A stretch of 57,378 bases of DNA from DASPWW01 sp035637595 (GCA_035637595.1 DASPWW010000020.1:1-57378); one strand, 5' to 3'. Numbered from the stretch's first letter, positions 1 through 8,525 are shown. Notes: generated from the sequence alone by a model not told the origin. Numbers and translations: made by a program.

Positions 1-434
1 GGCCTGTGGAACGTCCCCACGTCGAGCAACGTGTTGAGCGCGGTCAGCGACAGCACGCGCTCCTGGTTGTGGATCGCCCACTCACAGCCGATCGGTCCGC
101 CGATGTCGTGGACGACGAGATGGCAGCTCTCGATCCCCAGCGCGTCGATCGCGTCGCCGGTGAACCGCGCCAGGCCGCTCCACGAGTAATCGAAGCCGTC
201 GGGGCGGTCGGCGAGCCCGAGCCCGGGGAAGTCGAACGCCGCCGCCCTTAGCCCCTCGTCGGCGAGCCGCGGGACGACCTTGCGGTAGAGGAACGAGCTC
301 GAGGGCACGCCGTGAAGCAGGACGACAGGCGGGCCCGAGCCCTGGTCGAGGGCGAAGCTGCCGACGCCCCCGACGTCGAATCGTCGCCCGGCCGAGCGGT
401 GAGCCTCGACTACCTGCCGGCTCGTCTGCGCCAA
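1..434 (-). CDS. alpha/beta hydrolase, haloalkane dehalogenase-like (C-terminus outside window)
   Basis: The gene runs off the left edge. The reverse-strand translation shows an alpha/beta-hydrolase core: an HGVPSSS oxyanion-loop motif after a hydrophobic strand (VVLLHG), a FDFPGLGLADRP segment, and a nucleophile elbow HDIGGP whose Asp would be the nucleophile, as in haloalkane dehalogenases and related C-C or ester hydrolases. The acid and His residues lie outside the window. I place the start at a TTG 5 nt after the stop of the ceramidase-like gene, so the two are probably cotranscribed. The TTG choice is weak because no clear Shine-Dalgarno is seen and the frame stays open further upstream. 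The substrate cannot be read from the sequence. Confidence 0.7.
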   Translation of the reverse strand, partial: MAQTSRQVVEAHRSAGRRFDVGGVGSFALDQGSGPPVVLLHGVPSSSFLYRKVVPRLADEGLRAAAFDFPGLGLADRPDGFDYSWSGLARFTGDAIDALGIESCHLVVHDIGGPIGCEWAIHNQERVLSLTALNTLLDVGTFHR

Positions 435-439
435 CGGGC

Positions 440-2896
440 TCAGCCCACCCGGAACCGCGCTCGGTTCGCGGCGGCGGGGGTCTCACGGTTGCCGCGCGCG
501 TCGGTCCCGAGCGCGATCGCGCTGTAACGGCCGTTCGGGAGCGCGGTGTCGATCGCGAGGCTGAACTGCTCCGCCCCCTCGGCGGTCATGAAGCTTCGAT
601 GCTTGCACGAGGCCCTTCCGCTGAGCCCGCCATCGGCGGAGAGGAACCGGCAGTTATGTCCGCCGACGTGCTTGGCGATCGCGATCTCGACGTGGTCCAC
701 CTGCCCGGCGCAACCCGCGTCGACGGAGCTTCCATGCAGCCTGAGCCGCCGCGCACCGACCGCGATGTCGTCGGATCGGAGGCTGCTGTGGGGTGGCGCG
801 TTATCGGCGCAAGCGGCGGGCGGCTCGCCGGGCTCGCCGGGCTCGCCCGGCTGGGGAGGCACTGGAGGCTGGGGAGCGCCGAGCTGGGTGGTTTGCAGCG
901 CCGGATACACGTCGACGTAGTAGCGCGACGCGACGGGGCCCCGCATGCCGCGGGTGGTGATGTCGGGACCGTCCTGCGCGGCGCCGTCGTAGTCCATGAA
1001 GCCGCCATTGGCGTCCACCGCGCGGTCGCCGAAGAACCCGATCTCGGGAGTCGCGACGATCGTTCCGGTGCCCGGGGCAAGCGTGTCCGAGCCGGGGTCG
1101 GCGAGCCAGATGCCGACCGCTCCCTCGGCGCGCCGCGACAGCGAGCCATCCGGCTGGATGAAGCGGCCGGGCAGGATCGTCGCCGCCTGGTCGGGGGTCT
1201 GGTCGAGCAGGGCCGTCAGGTGCTCGGCGACCATGTTCGAGGCGCTGGGCCCCAGGCCCTCCGTCTCGAGCTTGTGCTGGTGGCCCGCTGGGTCCACGTC
1301 GTCCTGGTCGTTCACGCACGTGTCGTCGTATGGCGGCTCGTTGGTGAACGCGCCCGGGATGCTGGAGAACGCCCAGGCCGGGAGCTCGTAGCCGATCAGG
1401 TCGTTGGCGAGGCCGACCTGGAAGCGATAGGTGGCGCTGGCGTGCCACGTGGGGACGGGCGGGTTGGCGCGATTGGGGCAGCCGGCGTCCTCGACCCCCC
1501 ACGGGCTGCCGACCATCAGCGCGGGGAAGGCCTCGCCGGGATTGGCGATGAACTGGAGGTCGGGGCCGACGTCGAGCACGTTGACCTCGGTACGGACGTC
1601 CTCGCCGGTCCGGCCGGTCGGGATCCCGCCCGTGTAGGTGCTTCGCTCGCCGAACACGCCGGCCACCGCCGCCGCCTTGAAGAGGTTGTTCTCGATCGGC
1701 GCGAAGAACTCGTCCCGTCGCGCCCCCACGGGCCCGAACCGGACCGGGTCCGCATCCGGGACGCGATCCGCCACCGCGTCGGCGAGCGCGTCGCCCGTCG
1801 CCTCGGCCTGGGGGTAGCAGCTCTCGCTGCACTCCGGGAACTGCGCGGTCGAGACCGGCGGGACCGTCTCGGGGTCCTCCTCGGAGCCGTTATCCCCGAC
1901 CAGGAACATCGCCGTGCCGCCGAGGCGGGACTCGAGCTCGTCGTGGAAGTACCCGGGCCAGTCGGAGCTGATGTCGTCCTGGAGCGCGTCGTTGCCGGAG
2001 TGCCCGATCTCCTGGTTGTGGGCGGCGAGGTTCATGATCGTTACGATCGGAGTCCCGTCGGGCCGTCGGGCCTGAAGCACACGTACCTTGGGGTCGATCG
2101 CGGCCGGGGACCTATCGTCGGCGGTGGTGGGGAAGTTGTGCGACAGATCGACGCGCAGGTTCGCCGGCAGCTCGAACTCGCGTTCCCACAGCGACGCCGG
2201 CTGGAGCGCCGCGTAGGCGTCGGCGGCTGCCTGGGCGACCCGCTCGACGAGGAAGTCCATGTAGTACTCGTCGATCCCCGAGTTGGCTCCGGCGACGCCG
2301 CCGACGTCTGGGGCTCCGTAGATTCCGACCGTGTCGGGAGAGCTCTCGTTGTGGTTCGCGCTGACGACCATGCCGTTGATCGCTCCGCCGGTGAGCTGGT
2401 CGGCGCGAGCCCGCATCTCGTGGGTGTAGTTCTCATGGATCCCCTGCGCGACCACCGAGACCAGCACGATCGTCATAGCACCGTCGGAGATCGCGACCGC
2501 GCGAGCGTCGATCGGGTCGTGAATCTCCTCGGCGTGATGGTCGACCCCGCCCGACTGGTAGATCCCGTCCCAGCGCCCGTTGGCGTTCAGGTCGCAGAAC
2601 GGCTCCGGGTTGCCGAGCGGATATGAGAACTCACCCGATCCGTCGGTGTCCTGGTAGGGCTCCTCGAGGTACCAGTCGCGATGACCGCTGAAGAAGGACC
2701 GGTCGCACGGCACCTCGGGGAATTCCCCGGGGTCATCCCCGACGTCGGCGGCGTTGTTCGGGAGGGGGGTCGGCGTTATGTCGACCTGGGCGGTGCCGAT
2801 CATCCACGGCGCGGGCTCGGCAGCCGCGACGGCCGGTGCGACAAGGGCGCACGCGATCGCCGCCGATATCGAGCGGACCAGGATCCCCCAGGACAT
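440..2896 (-). CDS. secreted neutral/alkaline ceramidase-like protein with C-terminal accessory domain
   Basis: 818 aa. An N-terminal signal peptide (hydrophobic residues about 8-26, ending AVAAAEP) points to export. The mature start MIGTAQVDITPTPLP, then DPIDARAVAISDG and SANHNESSPDTVG, resemble the start of neutral/alkaline non-lysosomal ceramidases, where the equivalent region carries metal-binding His residues; later HNQEIGHSG and GDNGSEED add polar clusters. Enzymatic identity as a ceramidase is an inference; an uncharacterised hydrolase of the same fold is equally possible. A short proline-rich linker with PGEPGEPGEP around residue 690 leads into a Cys-containing, Ig-like C-terminal domain of a type common in secreted actinobacterial proteins. 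The ATG start fits a TAGGCT hexamer exactly 7 nt upstream, suggesting a leaderless transcript. Confidence 0.6.
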   Translation of the reverse strand: MSWGILVRSISAAIACALVAPAVAAAEPAPWMIGTAQVDITPTPLPNNAADVGDDPGEFPEVPCDRSFFSGHRDWYLEEPYQDTDGSGEFSYPLGNPEPFCDLNANGRWDGIYQSGGVDHHAEEIHDPIDARAVAISDGAMTIVLVSVVAQGIHENYTHEMRARADQLTGGAINGMVVSANHNESSPDTVGIYGAPDVGGVAGANSGIDEYYMDFLVERVAQAAADAYAALQPASLWEREFELPANLRVDLSHNFPTTADDRSPAAIDPKVRVLQARRPDGTPIVTIMNLAAHNQEIGHSGNDALQDDISSDWPGYFHDELESRLGGTAMFLVGDNGSEEDPETVPPVSTAQFPECSESCYPQAEATGDALADAVADRVPDADPVRFGPVGARRDEFFAPIENNLFKAAAVAGVFGERSTYTGGIPTGRTGEDVRTEVNVLDVGPDLQFIANPGEAFPALMVGSPWGVEDAGCPNRANPPVPTWHASATYRFQVGLANDLIGYELPAWAFSSIPGAFTNEPPYDDTCVNDQDDVDPAGHQHKLETEGLGPSASNMVAEHLTALLDQTPDQAATILPGRFIQPDGSLSRRAEGAVGIWLADPGSDTLAPGTGTIVATPEIGFFGDRAVDANGGFMDYDGAAQDGPDITTRGMRGPVASRYYVDVYPALQTTQLGAPQPPVPPQPGEPGEPGEPPAACADNAPPHSSLRSDDIAVGARRLRLHGSSVDAGCAGQVDHVEIAIAKHVGGHNCRFLSADGGLSGRASCKHRSFMTAEGAEQFSLAIDTALPNGRYSAIALGTDARGNRETPAAANRARFRVG

Positions 2897-2903
2897 CGGT
2901 GCC

Positions 2904-2909
2904 AGCCTA
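2904..2909 (-). promoter_or_regulatory. -10 element TAGGCT, leaderless promoter of the ceramidase-like gene
   Basis: On the minus strand TAGGCT is followed by 7 nt and then the ATG at 2896, so transcription would begin at or next to the start codon. No Shine-Dalgarno is present. Confidence 0.5.
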
Positions 2910-2915
2910 ACCGCG

Positions 2916-3769
2916 TCACTCGGCTCCCCGTGCGGGTTCTCTCAGCCGAGCTCGCACCGCCGCGACGGCGTCGCACGGGTCGTCGACGACCTGGCTCCAG
3001 GTAACCGGGAGCACGTCGAAGCCCATCGCGATCAGGCGGGCTTGCCTACGGTGGTCCTGCTCGAATGCGACGCCGCGGTGGTAGCGGTACCCGTCGGCCT
3101 CGACGATCAGGCGGCGGTCGCGCCACAGGAAATCAACCACGTACTCGCCGATCGCAACGTTGACTTCGGGCTTTGGCAGGCCGTGGCGGCGGCACAGCCG
3201 GAGAACCGGCGCTCGAGCTCGCTGCGGGTCAGGTCCGGTTCGGGCCTCTCGGACTCGCCGAGCCGGAACCCACGGATCTCGGCCTGCCTGCGCGCTCTTC
3301 CCAGCTCCGCCCTGCTCGCGCACCTCCGGAGGTCGATCAGCGTGCGAGCCGGGGTCGTGACCGGGATGCCGACTCGAAGCGTGGTTTGGGCTGGGTGGAG
3401 GGAGTTGGAGCGGTGGAGCCGGATGCCCCGGCGCCGGCGGCGACCGCCGTGGCCGGGGACGGTGACGTCCGGGTTGCCGGGCTGGGTAGGAAGGAGGCCC
3501 CACAGCGCCGCGGCCGAGCGGTGACTCAACGCCGCGCCATAGCCGCACGCGAGCACGGCCGCCATCCATCTGCCTTCGTTGCTCAGCCGGGCATGCCCCA
3601 CCGCGTAGACCCCGCGGTGGATGCGGTGGAGGCGCCCGATCCGTACGCGATGTGCGATCGCGTGGGAGCTGATGCCGATTGCCCGTAGCTGTTCGAGCGA
3701 GACCACTCCATGTTGATTCGCGGCGAGTCGCGCCAGTAGGACATCGGCGATGGCGCCTTTTTCGCGCAT
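2916..3769 (-). pseudogene. AbiEi-type winged helix plus DUF559 nuclease-like protein, frameshifted
   Basis: Two overlapping reading frames together encode one recognisable protein. The first (from 3769) gives an AbiEi-antitoxin-like N-terminus (VVSLEQLRAIGISSHAIAHRV, RGVYAVGH, LSHRSAAALWGLL, TTPARTLIDL). The second, ending at the TGA at 2916, gives a DUF559/Vsr-like nuclease domain (RRHGLPKPEVN, VVDFLWRDRRLIVEADGYRYH, VLPVTWSQV). The join falls near 3200-3205, where LERRF of the first frame should run into LRLCRRHG of the second. One missing base explains it: the span is 854 nt, one short of 285 codons. AbiEi-DUF559 fusions of this size are common single genes in Actinobacteria. It may be a true pseudogene or a sequencing error. 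Confidence 0.7.
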
Positions 3770-3911
3770 ATCGCTAATAAGGCGCCATCCGGCTGGGATG
3801 CCCCCTCAGCGGCTCGCTGCGCGCCGCCCTACCCAGCCTCGTCAACCGGAATGACTTCGCAGCTTGCGGGCTGGACGCGGCGGGCCGCGCGGTCCGCGCC
3901 GTGTCCACTGC

Positions 3912-3917
3912 TACCCT
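3912..3917 (+). promoter_or_regulatory. putative -10 (TACCCT) of the pyr operon
   Basis: TACCCT lies about 52 nt before the proposed pyrR start, which would give a leader of about 45 nt containing the PyrR-binding hairpin. The -35 region is not recognisable. The same hexamer is used by the response regulator gene at 43964-43969. Confidence 0.35.
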
Positions 3918-3928
3918 CGTCGCGTCGG

Positions 3929-3963
3929 TTCCTTTAACCCGGTCCGGAGAGGCCAGGAAGGGG
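3929..3963 (+). promoter_or_regulatory. PyrR-binding RNA element overlapping the pyrR ribosome binding site
   Basis: The sequence GGTCCGGAGAGGCC (3941-3954) fits the PyrR anti-antiterminator consensus ARUCCNGNGAGGYU except for the two outermost positions, which still pair. It is flanked by TTCCT (3929-3933) and AGGAA (3955-3959), which would form the lower stem. The 3' arm AGGAAGGGG (3955-3963) is also the only Shine-Dalgarno for the TTG start at 3970. There is no terminator hairpin with a T-run between it and pyrR. The layout therefore suggests PyrR-dependent translational repression, as known for mycobacterial pyr leaders, rather than attenuation. Confidence 0.75.
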
Positions 3964-3969
3964 CGCGTT

Positions 3970-4548
3970 TTGGAGCAGACGGTCGTGATCGACCGCGATG
4001 ACCTGCGGCGCACGCTGGTGCGCATCGCCCACGAGATCGTCGAGAAGAACCCCGGCCGCAAGCTGGGCCTCGTCGGCATCCACACCCGTGGCGCGGTGCT
4101 GGCCTCGCGCCTTCACGCCCTCGTCGGGGAGCTGAGCGGCTCCGAGGTGCCCCTGGGTGACCTCGACATCTCGTTCTACCGCGACGACATCGATGCCCGC
4201 CGGCCCGAGGCGCAGCCCGTCGTCCACGCTTCGCACCTCGACTTCGAGCTCGATGGGCGCACGCTCGTGCTCGTCGACGATGTCCTGTTCACGGGACGGA
4301 CGGTGCGGTCCGCGATCGACGCGCTGTTCGACTACGGGCGCCCCGACCGCATCCAGCTCGCCGTGCTGGTCGATCGGGGGCATCGCGAGCTACCGATCCG
4401 GCCCGACTACGTGGGCAAGAACCTGCCGACCTCGCGCGACCAGCGAGTCAACGTGCGCGTCGAGGAGGTCGACGGCGTCGACGAGGTCTCGATCGGCGCG
4501 AAGCGCCCCGAGGCCACCGTCGGGGCCGGGGAAGAGGAGGAGGCATGA
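3970..4548 (+). CDS. pyrR: bifunctional pyr operon RNA-binding regulator / uracil phosphoribosyltransferase
   Basis: 192 aa from the TTG at 3970, the usual PyrR length. It begins with the family-typical N-terminus (VVIDRDDLRRTLVRIAHEI) and carries the PRPP-binding loop LVLVDDVLFTGRTVR near residue 100. PyrR binds UMP or UTP and pyr mRNA leaders to repress the operon, and has uracil phosphoribosyltransferase activity. The same frame is open back to a GTG at 3901, but that would put the PyrR-binding hairpin inside the coding region. The TTG has a good Shine-Dalgarno (GGAAGGGG, 6 nt upstream) located in the hairpin. It is the first gene of the pyrimidine operon and overlaps pyrB by ATGA. The acidic C-terminal tail (GEEEEA) is not conserved. 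Confidence 0.93.
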   Translation: MEQTVVIDRDDLRRTLVRIAHEIVEKNPGRKLGLVGIHTRGAVLASRLHALVGELSGSEVPLGDLDISFYRDDIDARRPEAQPVVHASHLDFELDGRTLVLVDDVLFTGRTVRSAIDALFDYGRPDRIQLAVLVDRGHRELPIRPDYVGKNLPTSRDQRVNVRVEEVDGVDEVSIGAKRPEATVGAGEEEEA

Positions 4549-5507
4549 AGCATCTGCTTTCGGTAGAGCAGCTGTCACGCGAGGACATCGAGCGGATCGC
4601 CGACCGCGCCGAGAGCTTCGAGGAGGTGGGGCGCAGGGACATCAAGAAGGTCCCGACGCTGCGCGGGCGCACCATCGTCAGCCTGTTCTACGAGTCGAGC
4701 ACGCGCACGAGCTCGTCGTTCGAGCTCGCGGCGAAGCGGCTCTCGGCCGACCTCGTGTCGATCAAGGCCGCGGGGTCGTCGGTAGACAAGGGCGAGTCGC
4801 TCAAGGACACCGTCGCCACGCTGAGCGCCTACGACCCGGAGGCGATCATTATCCGGTCGCCGTACGCGGGTGCGGCCGGTCTGGTGGCCAAGTGGACCGA
4901 GGCCTCGGTGGTAAACGCCGGGGACGGCAAGCACGAGCACCCCAGCCAGGCCCTGCTCGACGTCTACACGCTGCGCCGCCGCCTCGGCTCGCTGGAGGGC
5001 CGCAACATCTGGATCGTCGGGGACGTGCTGCACAGCCGCGTGGCGCGCTCGAACATCCTCGCCTTCGGGGCGATGGGGGCGGATGTCACGGTGTGCGGGC
5101 CCCCGACCCTGATCCCGCGCGGGATCGAGGAGCTCGGCTGCTCGGTCGCCTATGACCTCGAGCGGCTCGAGCAGGCGGAGGTCGTCTACGCGCTTCGCAT
5201 GCAGCGCGAGCGGATGAGCGAGAGCTTCGTGCCGTCGCTTCGCGAGTACGCGGCCCGCTACCAGATCAACGCGAGGCGCCTCGGTGCCCGCCAGCTGCTG
5301 ATGCACCCAGGTCCCGTCAACCGGGGGATCGAGCTGTCGCCCGAGGTGATCGACTCGCCGAGCTCGCTGATGACGGCGCAGGTCGAGAGCGGCCTCGTCG
5401 TCCGGATGGCGATTCTCTTCGAGCTGCTCGCGGCGGGCGACCGCCCGCGCGCAGGGCAGGTCCGCCTCGAGGTCGCCGAGCCCTCGCCGATCGGGGAGCC
5501 GGCGTGA
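4545..5507 (+). CDS. pyrB: aspartate carbamoyltransferase catalytic subunit
   Basis: 320 aa. Condenses carbamoyl phosphate and aspartate to N-carbamoyl aspartate, the committed step of pyrimidine synthesis. The carbamoyl-phosphate loop SSTRTSSSFE is at residues 51-60, the active-site KGES and HPSQALLDVY segments follow, and the aspartate-binding MHPGPVNRG lies near residue 255. No pyrI regulatory gene is present, so regulation is expected through PyrR. The start ATG overlaps the pyrR stop by 4 nt (ATGA), indicating translational coupling. Confidence 0.97.
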   Translation: MKHLLSVEQLSREDIERIADRAESFEEVGRRDIKKVPTLRGRTIVSLFYESSTRTSSSFELAAKRLSADLVSIKAAGSSVDKGESLKDTVATLSAYDPEAIIIRSPYAGAAGLVAKWTEASVVNAGDGKHEHPSQALLDVYTLRRRLGSLEGRNIWIVGDVLHSRVARSNILAFGAMGADVTVCGPPTLIPRGIEELGCSVAYDLERLEQAEVVYALRMQRERMSESFVPSLREYAARYQINARRLGARQLLMHPGPVNRGIELSPEVIDSPSSLMTAQVESGLVVRMAILFELLAAGDRPRAGQVRLEVAEPSPIGEPA

Positions 5508-6862
5508 TCGAGGGGCTTGCCCCGATCTCGTCGCTCAGCCATCGCCGCGCCGACCCCGGCGGCGTGGTGCTGCGCGAGGCGGAGCTGCTGTGCCCGCGGG
5601 CCGGCATCCGCGGCCGTCACGACCTCGTGATCCGCGACGGCGAGATCGCGGCGATCGCGGAGCCCGGCAGCGCCGACGCGGACGGGGTCGAGGTCGTCGA
5701 GGCCGCGGGTCTGCTCGCCCTCCCCGCGTTCTTCGACCCTCACGTCCACCTGAGGACGCCGGGCCGCGAAGACGAGGAGGACATCGAGACCGGCACGCGG
5801 GCTGCCGCCGCCGGCGGATTCTGCGGTGTCGTGGCGAAGGCCAACACCGAGCCGATCGTCGACTCGGCACCCCACGTCGCTGCGCTTCGCGAGCGGGCCG
5901 AACGCGACGCGGTCGTGCCGGTCGGGTTCGTCGCCGCGATCACTCGAGGCTTCGAGGGCAGGGAGCTGACCGAGATGGCGGAGCTGCGCGACGCCGGCGT
6001 GGTCGGGTTCTCGGATGACGGCGGCCCCGTGCGCAGCGCGCGGGTCCTGCGCCGCGCCCTTCAGTATCAACGCCTCGCCGGCCGCGTGGTCGCGCTTCAC
6101 GAGGAGGACCCGGAGCTCTCCGGATCGGGCGTCATGCACGAGGGCGCGGTCTCGGCTGCCCTGGGAATGGCGGGGATACCGTCGGTCTCGGAGTCGACCA
6201 TGATCGCCCGCGACGCCGCCCTGGCGGCATACGAGGACGCCCGCGTTCACTTCCTCCATCTCTCGGCACGCGAGTCCGTGGAGCAGGTCGAGCGCGCCAA
6301 GCAGGCCGGGACGCGGGTCAGCGCCGAGGTAACCCCGCATCACCTGACGCTCACCGACGAAGTGGTGCGCAGCCTCGACGCTCGCTTCAAGATGAACCCG
6401 CCGCTGCGCGCCGAGGCCGACCGGCGGGCGTTGATCGAGGGCCTGCGGTCGGGAACGATCGACTGCATCGCCACCGACCACGCCCCGCACTCCGCGGACG
6501 AGAAGGAGGTGCCGTTCGAGCAGGCCGCGATGGGTGTCACCGGGCTGGAGACGGCGTTCGCGGTCCTCCACACCGACCTCGTCCTGCCGGGTGTGATCGA
6601 CCTCGGCCTGCTCGTCGAGCGGATGACCGCGGGAGCCGAGATCTACGACCTCGATCCGCCGCGGCTCGAGCCGGGACGCGAGGCCAACGTGGTGCTCGTC
6701 GATCCGGAGGTCGAGTGGGAGGCCGGCGCGGACGGCTGGGAGAGCCGCTCTTCGAACTCCTGCTTCGCCGGGCGCACGCTGCAGGGACGGGTATTGATGA
6801 CGGTCGCCGCCGGCAGCGTCGTCTACAGGCAGCGAAGCTTCGCGATCGGTGCCGCCGCGTGA
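5504..6862 (+). CDS. pyrC: dihydroorotase (type I)
   Basis: 452 aa, amidohydrolase fold, type I length. Cyclises carbamoyl aspartate to dihydroorotate. Metal ligands are visible: DPHVHLR (His80, His82), the bridging Asp in FSDDG (Asp171, typical of type I), His in VVALHEED, His in FLHLSA, and the catalytic Asp in IATDHAPH. The conserved substrate-binding MPNT or MANT motif reads AKANT (residues 111-115): Asn114 and Thr115 are kept but the usual Met is Lys. The N-terminus has about 20 extra residues before the family start. The GTG start overlaps the pyrB stop (GTGA). Confidence 0.95.
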   Translation: MIEGLAPISSLSHRRADPGGVVLREAELLCPRAGIRGRHDLVIRDGEIAAIAEPGSADADGVEVVEAAGLLALPAFFDPHVHLRTPGREDEEDIETGTRAAAAGGFCGVVAKANTEPIVDSAPHVAALRERAERDAVVPVGFVAAITRGFEGRELTEMAELRDAGVVGFSDDGGPVRSARVLRRALQYQRLAGRVVALHEEDPELSGSGVMHEGAVSAALGMAGIPSVSESTMIARDAALAAYEDARVHFLHLSARESVEQVERAKQAGTRVSAEVTPHHLTLTDEVVRSLDARFKMNPPLRAEADRRALIEGLRSGTIDCIATDHAPHSADEKEVPFEQAAMGVTGLETAFAVLHTDLVLPGVIDLGLLVERMTAGAEIYDLDPPRLEPGREANVVLVDPEVEWEAGADGWESRSSNSCFAGRTLQGRVLMTVAAGSVVYRQRSFAIGAAA

Positions 6863-7413
6863 GCGTCGCGAAGCTCGATCGGGAACGCGCCGCGCTCGTC
6901 GTGATCGACGTCCAGGAGGCTTTTCGCAAGGCGCTGTCCGACTTCGACGCGGTGACCGCCGCGACGGGGACGCTGATCGAAGGCGCCAAGACGGTCGGCA
7001 TTCCGATCGTCGTCACCGAGCAGTACCCCAAGGGCCTCGGGCACACCGTCCCGGAGGTCGCCGAGCACCTCCCGGACGACGTCGAGCCGATCGAGAAGGT
7101 TTGCTTCTCGGCCGCCGAGGCCGACGGCTTCGAGCTCGGAGCGCGCGATCAGGTGCTGGTCTGCGGGATCGAGACGCACGTCTGCGTCAACCAGAGCGTG
7201 CTCGACCTGCTCGACCGCGACCTCGAGGTCCACGTGGCGCGTGACGCCGTCGGATCGCGCAGCACCGAGAACAAGGAGCTTGGGCTCCACAAGGTCGAGC
7301 GGGCGGGGGCGGTGCTGACCAGCGTCGAGACGGCCTTGTTCGAGCTCGTGGGCAGGGCCGGCAACGACGACTTCAAGCAGGTCCAGAAGCTGATCCTGGA
7401 GTACGCCCCGTGA
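6859..7413 (+). CDS. isochorismatase-family cysteine hydrolase (ISOC1/2-like) inside the pyr operon
   Basis: 184 aa from the GTG at 6859, which overlaps the pyrC stop (GTGA); its own stop overlaps carA (GTGA), so it is firmly part of the operon. The cysteine-hydrolase triad is visible: Asp17 in VVIDVQ, Lys80 in IEKVCFS and nucleophile Cys109 in GIETHVCVNQS. The TEQYPKGLG segment and the C-terminal DDFKQVQKLI match the ISOC1/ISOC2-like branch rather than true isochorismatases or RutB-type ureidoacrylate hydrolases. The substrate is unknown. Its position suggests a role linked to pyrimidine intermediates, or a housekeeping or repair hydrolase acting on amides, but nothing in the sequence proves this. 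A longer open frame exists upstream but lies inside pyrC. Confidence 0.85.
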   Translation: MSVAKLDRERAALVVIDVQEAFRKALSDFDAVTAATGTLIEGAKTVGIPIVVTEQYPKGLGHTVPEVAEHLPDDVEPIEKVCFSAAEADGFELGARDQVLVCGIETHVCVNQSVLDLLDRDLEVHVARDAVGSRSTENKELGLHKVERAGAVLTSVETALFELVGRAGNDDFKQVQKLILEYAP

Positions 7414-8517
7414 GCGCAGGCTACGTCCTGCTCGAGGACGGCACGCGGTTCGACGGCGAGCTATGCCTCGAGGAGGGCGCGGTCACCGGTGAGGTCGTCT
7501 TCAACACGGCGATGACCGGCTACCAGGAGGCGGTCACGGACCCCTCCTACGCCGGACAGATCATCACCTTCACCTATCCGCTGATCGGCAACTACGGCGT
7601 CTCGTCCGAGGCGATGGAGTCCGAGCGCGTTCAGGCCCGCGCCGTGATCATGCGCGACGCCCACAATGGCGAGGACGCCGCCGGGGCCGAGGGCGGCTGG
7701 CTCGACTGGCTGGCCGCCCGCGGCGTAGCCGCGATCACCGGCGTCGACACCCGCGCGCTGGTTCGCCACATCCGCGACGCCGGCGCGATGCGGGGCGGGG
7801 TCTTCCCCGCCGGGCTCGACGAGCGCGAGGCTCGTGAGCGCGTCGCCGCCGAGCCCTCGATGGAGGGCGCCGATCTCGCCCGCGAGGTGACGCCCCAAGC
7901 ACCGATCGAGCTCGACGGCGAGGGCGCACACGTTGTCGGCGTCGACACCGGGATCAAGCTCTCGATCATCCGGCAGCTGCGCGAGCGCGGCTGCCGGGTG
8001 ACGCTGCTTCCGTGCACGGCATCGGCGCGGGACGTCCTCGACCGCGATCCGGACCTCGTCTTCCTCGCCAACGGCCCCGGCGACCCCGCGGCCCTCGATT
8101 ACGTCGTGGGGACGGTCCGCGACCTGGTCGGCAAGCGGCCGGTAGTCGGGATCTGTCTCGGCCACCAGCTCCTCTGCCGGGCGGTGGGCCTGGAGACCTT
8201 CAAGCTGCCGTTCGGCCACCGCGGCGCGAACCATCCCGTCAAGGACCTCGCCTCGGGCCGGATCGACATCACCGCGCAGAACCACGGCTTCGCGGTGCGC
8301 GGTCCGGGCGGTGAGCCGCGCATCGAGGGCGACGAGCCGGTTCGCTGGGAGACCGACTTCGGCGCCGCCGAGCTGTCGCACCTCAACCTCTACGACCGCA
8401 CCGTCGAGGGCCTCGTGCTGCGCGACGTCCCCGGGGCCACGGTCCAGTACCACCCCGAGGCGGGACCGGGCCCCCACGATGCGCGCTACCTGTTCGATCG
8501 CTTCCTGGAGCTGGCCC

Positions 8518-8525
<8 letters not shown>
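7410..8525 (+). CDS. carA: carbamoyl phosphate synthase small (glutaminase) subunit
   Basis: 371 aa. Hydrolyses glutamine and channels ammonia to CarB. The N-terminal CarA domain (LEDGTRFDGE, FNTAMTGYQE, SYAGQIITFTYPLIGNYG) is followed by a class I glutamine amidotransferase domain with nucleophile Cys249 in GICLGHQLL and the His/Glu pair in QYHPEAGPGP near the C-terminus. The GTG start overlaps the preceding gene by 4 nt and the gene overlaps carB by 8 nt. The product also supplies arginine synthesis. Confidence 0.97.

Noticed and set aside
1097..1120. Frameshift or pseudogene in the ceramidase-like gene
   Set aside because: The frame is continuous from signal peptide to the C-terminal domain with no motif break.
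599..2626. 675-residue open frame opposite the ceramidase-like gene
   Set aside because: GC-rich antisense shadow: low-complexity Arg/Gly/Asp/Val composition, no motif, while the opposite strand has a signal peptide and family motifs.
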